A DNA stretch of 64,000 nucleotides, taken from Sphingomonas gilva. GTDB lineage: Bacteria > Pseudomonadota > Alphaproteobacteria > Sphingomonadales > Sphingomonadaceae. Position numbers and translations under genes: made by a program. Shown one piece after another: positions 8,703-17,529 of this stretch. The first letter of the stretch is position 1, and each line of letters starts with the position of its first letter. The notes beneath the pieces are model-generated. The model saw only the letters and a list, made by a program, of their open reading frames with translations. It ran no database searches and was not told the DNA's origin. The stretch covers positions 145,604 through 209,603 of the forward strand of contig NZ_QWLV01000007.1 of assembly GCF_003515075.1 (NCBI RefSeq), given 5' to 3'.

Positions 8703-9851
8703 ATGACCCGGGTGGTGACGCGGCGCTGGTATCTGGTCCATAAATGGACCAGCCTGGTGTGCACGGCATTCCTGCTGATGCTGTGCGTCACCGGGCTGCC
8801 GCTGATCTTCCATGACGAGATCGATGCGCTGACCGAGACGAGCGACGGCCTGCCGCCGGTGGCCGATGGCAATGTCGCGCCGTCGCTCGACGCCATCCTC
8901 GCCGGCGCGCTGGCCGACCGGCCAGGGCATGTCGGGCTGTTCATGAGCTTCGACGAGGACCGGCCGGTGGTGAACATCACAACGGGGCCCGCGCCCGACG
9001 CGCCGGGCGCCCAGATGACGCTACGCTCCTACGACATGCGCACCGGCGATCTGGTGGGGGTAATCACCGAGGACGGGGTGATGCACTTCCTGCTGCAACT
9101 CCACACCGACATGTTCCTGGGGTTGCCCGGCATGTTCTTCCTGGGTGCGATGGGGGCTCTGTTCTTCGCCGCGATCGTATCGGGCGTGGTGCTCTATGCG
9201 CCGTTCATGCGGCGGCTGGATTTCGGCACGGTGCGCGCCAATCGCAGCCGCCGGATCAAGTGGATCGACTATCACAACCTGCTGGGCATCGTCACCCTGG
9301 CCTGGGCCAGCGTCGTCGGACTGACCGGCGTGATCAACGCGCTGGAGGACCCGATCGTCGGCAGCTGGCGCGCGAGCGAACTGGCCGAGATGACCGGGCG
9401 CTATGCCGGGCAGGCGGCGCCCGCGCCCGGGAAGCTCGCATCGATCGACGGCGCGCTCGCCACCGCGCGCGCCGCCGCGCCGGGCAATTGGGTGCAGTTC
9501 ATCGCCTTTCCCGGCGGCGCGTTCAGCAGCGCGCACCATTATGCGGTGTTCATGCAAGGCGACACGCCGCTGACCAAGGGACTGCTCAGGCCGGCGCTGA
9601 TCGATGCGTCGACCGGCCGGCTGACCGACATCCGCGCGATGCCCTGGTACGTCCAGGCGCTGTTCCTCAGCCGGCCGCTGCACTTCGGCGATTATGGCGG
9701 ACTGCCGCTCAAGATCCTGTGGGCGCTGCTCGACATCTTCACCATCATCGTGCTCGCGTCCGGCCTTTATCTGTGGCTGGGCAAGCGCCGCGCGCCGCTC
9801 GACGCGCGGGTGCGAGAGCTGGAGACCAGCGGGCTGGTGCCGGCCGAATGA
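8703..9851 (+). CDS. PepSY-associated transmembrane protein (PiuB/iron-reductase-like)
   Basis: 382-residue inner-membrane protein with a membrane segment at the N-terminus (residues about 10-35), a PepSY-type periplasmic part, two or three central segments (FFLGAMGALFFAAIVSGVVL; about 200-220) and a final segment near residue 350. Histidines near the membrane segments (LLQLHTDMFLG, YHNLLGIVTL) suit a heme-binding or ferric-siderophore reductase role known for this group. It heads a three-gene unit; the stop overlaps the next start (ATGA). No good RBS precedes the ATG, and the Fur-like site is immediately upstream. Confidence 0.85.
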   Translation: MTRVVTRRWYLVHKWTSLVCTAFLLMLCVTGLPLIFHDEIDALTETSDGLPPVADGNVAPSLDAILAGALADRPGHVGLFMSFDEDRPVVNITTGPAPDAPGAQMTLRSYDMRTGDLVGVITEDGVMHFLLQLHTDMFLGLPGMFFLGAMGALFFAAIVSGVVLYAPFMRRLDFGTVRANRSRRIKWIDYHNLLGIVTLAWASVVGLTGVINALEDPIVGSWRASELAEMTGRYAGQAAPAPGKLASIDGALATARAAAPGNWVQFIAFPGGAFSSAHHYAVFMQGDTPLTKGLLRPALIDASTGRLTDIRAMPWYVQALFLSRPLHFGDYGGLPLKILWALLDIFTIIVLASGLYLWLGKRRAPLDARVRELETSGLVPAE

Positions 9852-10057
9852 GCAGGATGCCGCCCCGCAAGCACCGCCAATCCTTGTGGCGGGTGTTCGC
9901 GATGCCGATCGTGATCGCCGTGCTCAGCGTCATCGGACTGGTCAGCGCATTAACCGGTGAGGGAGTGCGCGACATCCTGTCCTGGCTGACGCTTGGCGTG
10001 CCCGTCGGCGCGGCGGGCTGGGCTTATCATCATCGACAATTCCGGGGGAAATCTTGA
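9848..10057 (+). CDS. Small two-segment membrane protein of the siderophore operon
   Basis: 69 residues: a basic N-terminus (MSRMPPRKHRQSLWR), two hydrophobic segments (about 16-38 and 44-58) and a short basic tail. The start overlaps the previous stop, and its own stop TGA (10,055-10,057) overlaps the TTG start of the receptor gene, so it is embedded in the operon. Similar small proteins sit between PepSY and TonB receptor genes in related bacteria. Function unknown; a partner of the PepSY protein is a guess. Confidence 0.75.
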   Translation: MSRMPPRKHRQSLWRVFAMPIVIAVLSVIGLVSALTGEGVRDILSWLTLGVPVGAAGWAYHHRQFRGKS

Positions 10058-12210
10058 CCAGCTTCGCCACGCGTCTGCTTGCCGGCGCCGCCGCCATCGC
10101 GCTCGCCGCCCCTGCCTTCGCGCAGGATGCCGAAAGTGGCGAGGACATCATCGTCACGGCGCAGCGCGAGAACCGCACACAGGTGGAGCGCGGCGGCAGC
10201 GTCGGCGTGCTGGGCGACAAGCCGGCGGAGGACGTGCCCTTCGCGATCAAGAGCTATTCGGAGGCGCTGATCCTCAACCAGCAGCCGCAGACGCTGGGGC
10301 AGGTGCTGGAGAACGACCCTTCGGTGCGGCTGAGCTACGGCTTCGGCAATGCGGCCGAGCTGTTCATCATCCGCGGTTTTCCGCTGTTCGGCGACGATAT
10401 CGCGATCGACGGCCTCTACGGAATCACCCCGCGCCAGCTGATCGCGCCCGAGCTGTACGACAGCGTGCAGGTGCTGAACGGCGCGAGCGCGTTCCTGAAC
10501 GGCGCCGCCCCCGGCGGATCGGGCATCGGCGGCAACGTCAACCTGATGCTCAAGCGCGCCGAACGGCCGCTGACGCGGGTCACCGCCAACTTCACCGAAA
10601 GCGGGCATTTCGGCGGAGCGTTCGACGTCGCGCGGCGCTTCGGCGGCGGCGCTTTCGGCATCCGGGTGAACGGCGCCTACCGCGCCGGCGACGTATCGGT
10701 GGACGACGAATTCCGCCGCACCGCAGTGATCGGCGCGGGGCTCGACTGGCGCGGAAGCCGCGCGCGCCTCTCGCTGGACGTCGCCTATCAGCGCGTCGAG
10801 GTCGACCGGCTGCGGCCCAAGGTGACGATCGGCGCGGGGCTGACAGAGGTGCCGGCGCCCCCGCCCGCGGGCACCAACTACGCCCAGCCCTGGACCTTCA
10901 CCGAGCTGACCGACCTGTTCGGCGTGGTGCGCGGCGAATACGACCTGTCCGACAACGCGATGGTCTATGCCGCGTTCGGCGCGCGCGACGGGTCAGAGGA
11001 CGGCATCTATAGCGGCGTGGAAGTGGTCAATGCGACGACGGGTGCCGCGACAGGCAGCGCGCTGTTCGTGCCGCGCACCGACAACAACGAGGCCGCGCAG
11101 GCAGGCTTGCGGGTAAAGCTGGCGGGCGGCGGCATCAGCCACGAGATCAATTTCGGCGGGTCGCTGATCCGCCAGGTCAACCGCAACGCCTACGACTTCC
11201 TCGGCGGCTTCGACGGGTTTGCGACCAATCTATATGATACGCCGGCGATGCCGCTGCCGCCGACCGGTTTCGTCGGCGGCGATCTCGACGATCCGTTCGC
11301 GGTCGGCCGCGTGCGGCTAGGCAGCGCGTTCGCCTCGGACACGATCGGCATCCTCGGCGATCATGTGCTTTTGACCGGCGGCCTGCGGCTGCAGGCGATC
11401 AATGTGAAGAGCTATCTCTACAGCGACGGATCGCTCGACACCGAGTATCGCGAGAATGCGGCGAGCCCCGTCGTTGGGCTGGTGGTCAAGCCGGCGGAAG
11501 GCCTGTCGCTCTACGCCAACCGCATCGAGGGCCTGGCGCAGGGGCCGACCGCGCCGATCGATCCGCTGCTGGTCAATTCGGGCGAGGTGTTCGCGCCGTT
11601 CGTATCGGCGCAGTATGAGGTGGGCGGAAAGCTGGCGCTGGGGCGGTTCAACGCCAGCCTGGCGCTCTATCAGACCAGGCAGCCGAGCAGCTTCACCCGG
11701 CCGGTCGACGCGTCCGATCCCGACGGGCCGCGCGTCTTCGTGGTCGAGGGCGAGCAGCGCAATCGCGGGATCGAGCTGGCGCTGGACGGCGAGCTGGCGC
11801 GCGGGCTGCGCTTCATCGGCGGCGCGTCGATCACCGAGGCGAAGCTGACCAACACCGGCGGCGCCGCGAACGAGGGCAACAGCGCGGTCGGGGTGCCCGA
11901 CTATACGATCAACGCCCATGTCGAATGGGACCTGCCGTTCGTCCCCGGCGCGACGTTGACCGGACGGGTGGTCGACACCGGCGCGCAGTGGGTGGATGCG
12001 GCGAACACGCTGGAGATTCCCGGCTGGACGCGCTTCGATCTGGGCGCGCGCTATGTCGTCGCGGTGGCGGAACGCCCGCTGACATTGAGGCTGACGGTCG
12101 ATAACGTCACGAACGAAAGCTATTGGCAATCGGCTTATGACAGCTTCTCGCCGAGCGTGCTGCAGGGGGCGCCGCGGACGGTGAAGCTGTCGGCCTCGAT
12201 CGAGCTTTAG
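10054..12210 (+). CDS. TonB-dependent siderophore receptor
   Basis: 718-residue outer-membrane receptor for ferric siderophore uptake. It has a signal peptide of about 23 residues (AIALAAPAFA|QD), then a TonB-box-like segment EDIIVTAQ, a plug domain with IRGF (about residues 105-108) and NGASAFLNGAAPGGSGIGG. The beta-barrel ends in the expected aromatic-poor LSASIEL C-terminus. It starts at a TTG preceded by GGGGGAA. It is the last gene of the PepSY operon and a terminator-like hairpin follows. The ligand is not predictable; siderophore class is inferred from the plug and operon. Confidence 0.9.
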   Translation: MTSFATRLLAGAAAIALAAPAFAQDAESGEDIIVTAQRENRTQVERGGSVGVLGDKPAEDVPFAIKSYSEALILNQQPQTLGQVLENDPSVRLSYGFGNAAELFIIRGFPLFGDDIAIDGLYGITPRQLIAPELYDSVQVLNGASAFLNGAAPGGSGIGGNVNLMLKRAERPLTRVTANFTESGHFGGAFDVARRFGGGAFGIRVNGAYRAGDVSVDDEFRRTAVIGAGLDWRGSRARLSLDVAYQRVEVDRLRPKVTIGAGLTEVPAPPPAGTNYAQPWTFTELTDLFGVVRGEYDLSDNAMVYAAFGARDGSEDGIYSGVEVVNATTGAATGSALFVPRTDNNEAAQAGLRVKLAGGGISHEINFGGSLIRQVNRNAYDFLGGFDGFATNLYDTPAMPLPPTGFVGGDLDDPFAVGRVRLGSAFASDTIGILGDHVLLTGGLRLQAINVKSYLYSDGSLDTEYRENAASPVVGLVVKPAEGLSLYANRIEGLAQGPTAPIDPLLVNSGEVFAPFVSAQYEVGGKLALGRFNASLALYQTRQPSSFTRPVDASDPDGPRVFVVEGEQRNRGIELALDGELARGLRFIGGASITEAKLTNTGGAANEGNSAVGVPDYTINAHVEWDLPFVPGATLTGRVVDTGAQWVDAANTLEIPGWTRFDLGARYVVAVAERPLTLRLTVDNVTNESYWQSAYDSFSPSVLQGAPRTVKLSASIEL

Positions 12211-12217
12211 AAGGCGA

Positions 12218-12245
12218 GGGGCCGGGCAATGTTTCGCCCGGCCCC
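12218..12245 (+). terminator. Hairpin terminator after the siderophore receptor
   Basis: Perfect 10-bp stem GGGGCCGGGC / GCCCGGCCCC with an 8-base loop, starting seven bases after the receptor stop codon. There is no clear T-run, so it may act as a weak or Rho-assisted terminator. Confidence 0.65.
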
Positions 12246-12390
12246 GGGCTTTGTGCGCCCGGTGAGAGCGCCTGGTTCAGCTATTCTCAGGCCGCAGCCG
12301 CCGCGAGCAAAGCTCGCGCCGGCGGACGGGCTTTGCCCGCTGGCCGGGCTTGCGCTGATCGCGCGGTCGTGGCCGCGCGGCGCTGCGCCC

Positions 12391-12824
12391 TAGGGTCCAA
12401 ACCCAATTAGGACAGGGATCGTGATCGCCCGGAGAGGATGGCCGGGCCGCCATGTCCCCCGGACATGGCTGAAGCTGCCGGGGGCAGCTTCACCCGACCA
12501 TCTGGCAAGGAGCGCGGCGCAGACGCGTAGCTGGTGCTACGCGCAAGCAAGCGACGGATGTGCAGGCCGCCGTGTCCCCCGGACACGGCTGGAACGATGC
12601 GGGGCATCGTTCCACCTGCACATCCAGCGGGCCTCTCCGGGCGACCGCCTCGGCGGCGGGCGGCTTTTGGCGCACAGCGGCGTCGGGGCTCCCCGCAAAG
12701 TATTACTTTGCGGGGGCCCGGCCGCGCGTCGGTCACGATGCTTCAGCATCGCTCCCTCCTTGCTCCTAGCCGTGCGCCAAAATCCGCTCCGTCACGACCC
12801 TGTCCTAATTGGGTTTGGACCCTA
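12391..12824. mobile_element. 434-bp MITE-like element with 27-bp terminal inverted repeats
   Basis: The first 27 bases (from TAGGGTCCAAACCC) are repeated as an exact reverse complement at 12,798-12,824; the match continues a few bases inward with a one-base gap. Both ends are TA, which fits a TA target duplication as in IS630/Tc1-type elements. No transposase fits inside. The interior is packed with short perfect hairpins (see the separate entry). The right end overlaps the stop codon of eipA. It looks like a non-autonomous element or a structured intergenic repeat; copies elsewhere in the genome would settle this. Confidence 0.75.
12450..12751. repeat. Series of at least seven hairpins, with a duplicated two-hairpin module
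   Basis: Stems seen: 12450-12468 (CCATGTCC/GGACATGG), 12471-12491 (9 bp, loop GGG), 12525-12542 (GCGTAGC/GCTACGC), 12570-12588 (CCGTGTCC/GGACACGG), 12591-12613 (10 bp, loop GGG), 12691-12715 (CCCCGCAAAG/CTTTGCGGGG) and 12736-12751. The first two and the fourth and fifth form the same module twice. Pairing is kept although the stem sequences differ, which suggests selection on structure. Confidence 0.7.
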
Positions 12825-13658
12825 GAACGGCAGCCACTTCTGCTTTTCGGAGAACTTCATGTAGCCGACGTTGGCGCCCAGCCGCCAGCCGACGCCCATG
12901 CGGATCGGGATCAGCACGGTGTCGCCGCTGCGCATGTACGACGCGGCGAACCCGCCGACGAAATAGACGCGGCCTTCCGCCGCCGGGAACCGCTTGTAGA
13001 GTTCCTGGCTGTCGTAGAGGTTGTAGACCAGCACGAAGGTCTTGTTGGCGTCGCCGCCCACGTCGAAGCCGACCGACGGTCCCGTCCAATAGACCGGGCG
13101 CTGGCCCTCGATCTTGTGGAACATCGTGCCCGAGCCGTAGCGCAGGCCGACGACGAACGCGCCCGACGCCTCCTGCCCGGCGATATAGGCGTTGGGCTCG
13201 CCCTGATCGCTCAGGATATCCTCGATGATGCCGGCCAGCCCCTCGGCGCCCTTGCCGAACACGCCTTCGGCGGCGTTGATCAGATCGTCACGCTTGTAGG
13301 TATTGGCGTCGGCGGTGGCGGTGTATTGGCCGTCGATCGACGGCTGGGGCAGCGTGCTGCCGGGCGCGGGCGGCACCGTGACCGCCTGCTCCTGCTGCTG
13401 CTCATATGGCTGCTGTTCTTGCTGTTGCTGCGCCTGCTGATCCTGCGGCACCACGGGATCGGCGGGCACGGCGGGATCGTCATAGGTGTAGCTGGGCGGG
13501 TTCTGGTTCTGCGTTTCCGCCTGCGGATCGTAACCGGGCGCCAGATCGGCGTCGATCGCCTCGTTGGGATCGATCTCGCGGATCTGCGCGGCGAGCGGCG
13601 TTGCGCCCATCAGCAGCAGCGCGGCGGCGGCGATGGACAGGCGTAGGTGACGTAACAT
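12822..13658 (-). CDS. eipA: EipA family (DUF1134) envelope integrity protein
   Basis: 278-residue periplasmic protein. It has a signal peptide of about 25 residues (LLLMGATPLAAQ), a disordered Gln/Pro-rich linker (about 60-105) and then the DUF1134 domain to the C-terminus (GPSVGFDVGGDANKTFVLVYNL, RMGVGWRLGANVGYMKFS). It ends in KWLPF, matching the usual end of this family. EipA proteins of Brucella/Caulobacter support cell-envelope integrity and beta-lactam resistance. The TAG stop lies inside the terminal repeat of the adjacent 434-bp element, which therefore inserted at the stop codon without shortening the protein. Confidence 0.9.
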   Translation of the reverse strand: MLRHLRLSIAAAALLLMGATPLAAQIREIDPNEAIDADLAPGYDPQAETQNQNPPSYTYDDPAVPADPVVPQDQQAQQQQEQQPYEQQQEQAVTVPPAPGSTLPQPSIDGQYTATADANTYKRDDLINAAEGVFGKGAEGLAGIIEDILSDQGEPNAYIAGQEASGAFVVGLRYGSGTMFHKIEGQRPVYWTGPSVGFDVGGDANKTFVLVYNLYDSQELYKRFPAAEGRVYFVGGFAASYMRSGDTVLIPIRMGVGWRLGANVGYMKFSEKQKWLPF

Positions 13659-13862
13659 CGCTGAATAACCCCCCGGGGATGCGACCCAATTGGGGTGATT
13701 AACGCAGATCGCGCCTGCACCGGCAATGAACGGGGGCAGGGCGCGCGACGAGCCGAATCCGATTCGCGCCAGAGCGAGTCCCGCTGCGCGGCCGAATGCG
13801 CCAAACTGGCCGTTGACCGTCCGGCCCGCCCCCCGCTATAGCCCGCGGCCTGCTGGCCATCC

Positions 13863-13953
<91 letters not shown>

Positions 13954-14117
13954 GACCCCTTCCGCAGGGGTCCGTAGAAGTCCACCGAGATTGACGTTTC
14001 CCCTGAAAACTGACGCTTAGCGGGTCAGATCGACCACAGCCGTCCGCACGCCTCCGTCCTTGGCGTGGTCTCGGCGCGTGGTACCGGCATGGAAAAACGT
14101 GGTATCGGAGACAGACC

Positions 14118-15458
14118 TTGCTGAACGACGCAAAAGTGCGGTCCGCTAAGCCGCAAGCCAAACCCTACAAGCTCACAGACAGTCATCGACTTTATCTGCT
14201 GGTTTCCCCGAGCGGCGGAAAGCTCTGGCGATGGGGCTTCGCCTATGACGGCAAGCAGAAGACGATGGCGCTCGGCATTTATCCGATGGTCAGCCTCCTC
14301 GACGCGCGCGCCAAGCGGGACGAAGCCCGAGCCCTGCTCGACCAAGGCAAGGACCCAACGGTGGTTAAGAAACTCAGGATTGAAGCCAACATCGAGGCGG
14401 GTCGCAACACGTTCGAACGCGTCGCGCGCGAATGGCATAAGACGTACAAGGCGCAGTGGGCGGCCGTACATGCCGACGACGTGCTGCGTAGTCTGGAGCG
14501 TGACGCATTTCCCGGCATCGGAGCGCTGCCCATTTCCGAGCTGACGCCGCCGAAGATTCTCGAAGTTCTCAGGGCGATCGAAGACCGCGGGTCGATCGAA
14601 ACTGCCAAGCGCGTGCGCCAGCGGATTTCGGCAGTCTTTGTGTACGCGATCGCCCAAGGTATGGCGCAGACCGATCCGGCCGAGAAGCTGGGCGCGGTGC
14701 TTAAGCCGCTTCGACGGGGAAGGCAGCCGGCGATCACGGATCTCGCGCGGCTCCGGCAGATGATCAAGGATGCGGAGGAGGACTATGCTCGGCCTGTCAC
14801 CCGCCTCGCGCTCCGATTTCTTGCGCTCACCGCGGTCCGCCCCAACGAGCTGCGCGGTGCCCGATGGGACGAGTTCGGAGAACTGAATGGACCGAGGGCT
14901 CTTTGGTGCATTCCTGCCGCTCGGATGAAGGGCAACCTCGATCGGAAAGAAGAGCTAGGTGGCGATCACCTCGTCCCGCTCACAAGTCAGGCTGTCACCG
15001 TGCTTCGCGCACTGTGGCCGCTGACTGGCGGTTGTGAGCTCTTGTTTCCGAGCAACAGGCATGCCCACCGGCCTATGAGCGAGAACGCCATTGGCTATCT
15101 ACTCAATCGTGCAGGTTACCATGGTCATCACGTACCGCACGGGTTTCGAGCGACATTTTCGACGATCATGAACGAGTGGGCTGAACGAGAGGGCAAGGAG
15201 CATGATCGCAAGATCATTGATCTCATGCTTGCTCATGTTCCCAAGGAGAAGGTCGAAGGAGCCTATAATCGCGCCGCCTACATGCCACGGCGTCGAGAAC
15301 TGGCGCAGGTTTGGGCCGACATGGTTTCGAAGGGGCTACCCGCGCCTGTCGTCCTTGTTGAGCGGCCGTCGAAGCCAATCGGCGACCATTCCCGGCGACG
15401 GCTGCCCCGGGCTGTGCCGGCCGATTTCAGGTTTCCCGAGAGATCAAAGGCTGCTTAG
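14118..15458 (+). CDS. int: Tyrosine-type integrase (P4-like, DUF4102 N-terminus)
   Basis: 446-residue site-specific recombinase that would integrate and excise the element at tRNA-Ser. The N-terminal arm-binding domain has the P4-integrase look (AKVRSAKPQAKPYKLTDSHR; MALGIYPMVSLLDARAKRDEA). Catalytic residues are visible: Arg in TAVRPNELRGARW, HGFRATF (H-x-x-R), His in LMLAHVP, and the probable nucleophile Tyr in VEGAYNRAAY. The start is a TTG with GGAG seven bases upstream. It directly follows attL. The C-terminal 40 residues after the Tyr region are basic and family-variable. Confidence 0.95.
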   Translation: MLNDAKVRSAKPQAKPYKLTDSHRLYLLVSPSGGKLWRWGFAYDGKQKTMALGIYPMVSLLDARAKRDEARALLDQGKDPTVVKKLRIEANIEAGRNTFERVAREWHKTYKAQWAAVHADDVLRSLERDAFPGIGALPISELTPPKILEVLRAIEDRGSIETAKRVRQRISAVFVYAIAQGMAQTDPAEKLGAVLKPLRRGRQPAITDLARLRQMIKDAEEDYARPVTRLALRFLALTAVRPNELRGARWDEFGELNGPRALWCIPAARMKGNLDRKEELGGDHLVPLTSQAVTVLRALWPLTGGCELLFPSNRHAHRPMSENAIGYLLNRAGYHGHHVPHGFRATFSTIMNEWAEREGKEHDRKIIDLMLAHVPKEKVEGAYNRAAYMPRRRELAQVWADMVSKGLPAPVVLVERPSKPIGDHSRRRLPRAVPADFRFPERSKAA

Positions 15459-15529
15459 CCACTACCGGCCACTATTCGATCGGAAACAGCCCGCCGCTTC
15501 TTCCGGGACCGAAAAACGACGGGACGCGC

Positions 15530-16180
15530 TTAAGAGCGTCGCCTTCTACGTCGGACTATGGCAACCGGATTATCCTCGGCCGCCTCGCCGGCGCCAAGCG
15601 CCAGTTCCTCCTGTGCCGACGCCTTGGCTTTTTTGCGATCCGCCGATGCTTTCGTGCGAGCCGCCCTAATCGCCGAAGCCCGCGCGAGATCGAGTTCCCG
15701 TTCGTCCGCATAGAGGAGCTCGCCGTTGTCGATCACGAATTGGAGCGGCACCTTGGGATTGTTGATGTCCTTTTGGCTCCCCAGCCACTTCTGCTCCCAG
15801 GCCGAAAAGTATACTTCGAGCTTCTCGGCCGGCATGAAATAGGCCCGTCGCATCTCGATCCCTTCGTAGATCGCGAATACCCAGCAAACCTGCCGGTACT
15901 TATTGATAATGGGCACGTTGATGTGATGGTTGGTGGAGAAGCCGGCGGTCAGCCAGATATTGACGCTTTTGAGCTCATATTCGCGACCTTCGACATCGAC
16001 CGCGTCGTTCCCCTCGCGACCAGGAATGCCCTGGAGATTGAGGGCCAGCAGCATTTGCAGAATCTTGCCGCCATTGTCCTGGAAGATGTCGTCGATGCCG
16101 TGTTCGCTCGCCAGAGCCTGGAATTCTCGGACGGCGGGCATTAGCCGCTCCAGCTTTTCCCAGTCCGAGTGTCGCGCCAT
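15530..16180 (-). CDS. pvuIIR: PvuII-like type II restriction endonuclease
   Basis: 216 residues. The first 157 are clearly homologous to R.PvuII, which cuts CAGCTG: IFQDNGGK, LPGREGNDAVD-like (IPGREGNDAVD), YELKS, GFST-HH and KDINNPK all align. Catalytic Asp59, Glu69 and Lys71 correspond to PvuII Asp58, Glu68 and Lys70. The two DNA-contacting histidines (85, 86) are kept, while the preceding His is Asn84. A C-terminal extension of about 60 residues rich in Ala/Lys/Arg is not present in PvuII. It is coupled to the controller gene by TGATG. Predicted specificity CAGCTG, by homology. Confidence 0.9.
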   Translation of the reverse strand: MARHSDWEKLERLMPAVREFQALASEHGIDDIFQDNGGKILQMLLALNLQGIPGREGNDAVDVEGREYELKSVNIWLTAGFSTNHHINVPIINKYRQVCWVFAIYEGIEMRRAYFMPAEKLEVYFSAWEQKWLGSQKDINNPKVPLQFVIDNGELLYADERELDLARASAIRAARTKASADRKKAKASAQEELALGAGEAAEDNPVAIVRRRRRRS

Positions 16181-16401
16181 CAGGAGACCAGTTCGGCGAT
16201 GCCGACGCCAAGCGCCCTGGATAATTTCTCGAGGTTGTCGATTCCGACGTTACGCTCGCAGCGCTCTACCCCGCCGAGATAATTGCGATGCATGCCCGCC
16301 AGGTCGGCCAGCGCCTCCTGGCTCAGCGATCGCTCGGCGCGCAGCTTTCGCAGGTTGCGGGCGAGGACAACTCGTGCACTATCGGGATCGTCACTTATCA
16401 C
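16180..16401 (-). CDS. pvuIIC: Controller (C) protein of the PvuII-like R-M system
   Basis: 73-residue XRE-type helix-turn-helix protein ([39 protein letters not shown]), the size and pattern of R-M controller proteins. Such proteins dimerise on C-boxes, activate their own gene and the endonuclease gene, and restrain the methylase. It starts with GTG at 16,401 and its TGA overlaps the endonuclease ATG (TGATG). The C-box-like operator lies between it and the divergent methylase gene, the same arrangement as in PvuII. Confidence 0.9.
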   Translation of the reverse strand: MISDDPDSARVVLARNLRKLRAERSLSQEALADLAGMHRNYLGGVERCERNVGIDNLEKLSRALGVGIAELVS

Positions 16402-16425
16402 GCAGATCAGCGTTGAACGGCGACC

Positions 16426-16451
16426 ACTATGAGTCTACACACTATAGGTGT
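16426..16451. promoter_or_regulatory. C-box operator between controller and methylase genes
   Basis: ACTATGAGT (16,426-16,434), a four-base gap, then ACAC-TATAG-GTGT (16,439-16,451): two adjacent imperfect palindromes, as expected for a controller-protein tandem operator. It overlaps the ATG at 16,429, one reason to prefer a downstream start for the methylase. A site of the same geometry lies at 19,312. Confidence 0.65.
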
Positions 16452-16467
16452 GATCGGGAGTTTGTCG

Positions 16468-17478
16468 TTGAAGATTGACGCGTTATCCGGGCTGGAGCCA
16501 GCCTACGCCACCAAGAGCGGTTCGGCCTTTTGCGGCGACTCCCGCGAGCTGCTGAAGTGCCTGCCCGACGAGAGCCTGGACCTGGTGATGACTTCGCCGC
16601 CGTTCGCGCTCCAGAGGCAGAAAGCCTATGGCAACCGCGACCAGGCCGAGTATCTCGACTGGCTGATGGACTTCGCCTCGCTGGTCTACGTGAAGCTCAA
16701 GCCGACCGGCAGCTTCGTGATGGACGTCGGCGGCGCCTACCAGAAGGGCGTGCCCGCGCGCAGCCTCTATCATCTGCGGCTGCCGCTCCGTTTCTGCGAC
16801 GAGGTCGGCTTCTTCCTCGCCGAGGATTTCTACTGGTACAATCCGGCGAAGCTGCCGAGCCCGATCGAGTGGGTCAATAAGCGCAAAATCCGCACGAAGG
16901 ATTCGGTAAACAACCTCTGGTGGTTCTCGAAAACTGAGTGGCCGAAGGCCGACGTGCGTAAGGTGCTCGTCCCTTACTCGGATCGGATGATGAAGCTGAT
17001 TGAGGACCCGGAGAAATTCTACACTCCGAAGGTACGCCCTTCGGGTCATGATATCGGCGCTGGCTTCGGCAAGGACAATGGCGGCGCGATCCCGTCGAAC
17101 CTGCTGCAGATCCCCAACACCGAGTCGAATGGCGGCTATGTTGCGGGATGCAAGCTGGTCGGTGCGGACCGTCATCCGGCACGCTTCCCGGCCAAACTGC
17201 CGGAATTCTTCATCCGCTTCCTCACCGATCCCGGTGATACGGTGCTGGATATCTTCGCGGGTTCGAACACGACCGGCGCCGTCGCCGAAGTCGAGGGCCG
17301 TCACTGGCTCGCCTTCGAGGAACGGCTCGACTATCTCGCGGCGAGTGTCTTCCGCTTCCTGCCCAAGACGACGGCCGCCGATCGGATGCGGGACGCCCAT
17401 GATCGGGTGGCCGCCGGTGAGACCGTGGATTTGCGAGAGTATCTCCCGCAGACGGAAATGTTCGAGGCCGCCGAGTAG
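16468..17478 (+). CDS. pvuIIM: PvuII-like DNA (cytosine-N4) methyltransferase
   Basis: Protects CAGCTG-type sites by N4-methylating cytosine, by homology to M.PvuII. Motif IV is TSPPF; the target region VPARSLYHLR...FYWYNPAKLPSPIEWVNKRKIR and the motif I-like FAGSNTTG near the C-terminus are in the beta-class order. The frame is open from an ATG at 16,429, but that codon is inside the C-box. A TTG at 16,468 with GGGAG seven bases upstream gives 336 residues, the same length as I recall for M.PvuII, so I chose it. It is divergent from C-R and convergent with the next methylase, 51 bases apart. Confidence 0.88.
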   Translation: MKIDALSGLEPAYATKSGSAFCGDSRELLKCLPDESLDLVMTSPPFALQRQKAYGNRDQAEYLDWLMDFASLVYVKLKPTGSFVMDVGGAYQKGVPARSLYHLRLPLRFCDEVGFFLAEDFYWYNPAKLPSPIEWVNKRKIRTKDSVNNLWWFSKTEWPKADVRKVLVPYSDRMMKLIEDPEKFYTPKVRPSGHDIGAGFGKDNGGAIPSNLLQIPNTESNGGYVAGCKLVGADRHPARFPAKLPEFFIRFLTDPGDTVLDIFAGSNTTGAVAEVEGRHWLAFEERLDYLAASVFRFLPKTTAADRMRDAHDRVAAGETVDLREYLPQTEMFEAAE

Positions 17479-17529
17479 CCGGCCGCGCGACTAATCAATT
17501 GCTCCCGAGCCGATCACAGTGCGGCGGCT

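Noticed and set aside
12450..12751. CRISPR-like spacing of hairpins
   Set aside because: Only two module copies, no constant direct repeat with unique spacers and no cas genes in the window.
12421..13646. Plus-strand frames running through the 434-bp element and antisense to eipA
   Set aside because: They are open only because of high GC and hairpin DNA; they contain no domain and overlap a well-supported gene.
16429..16467. ATG at 16,429 as the methylase start
   Set aside because: It lies inside the C-box operator and lacks an RBS; the TTG at 16,468 has GGGAG upstream and gives a 336-residue protein, the length I recall for M.PvuII. Not fully excluded.
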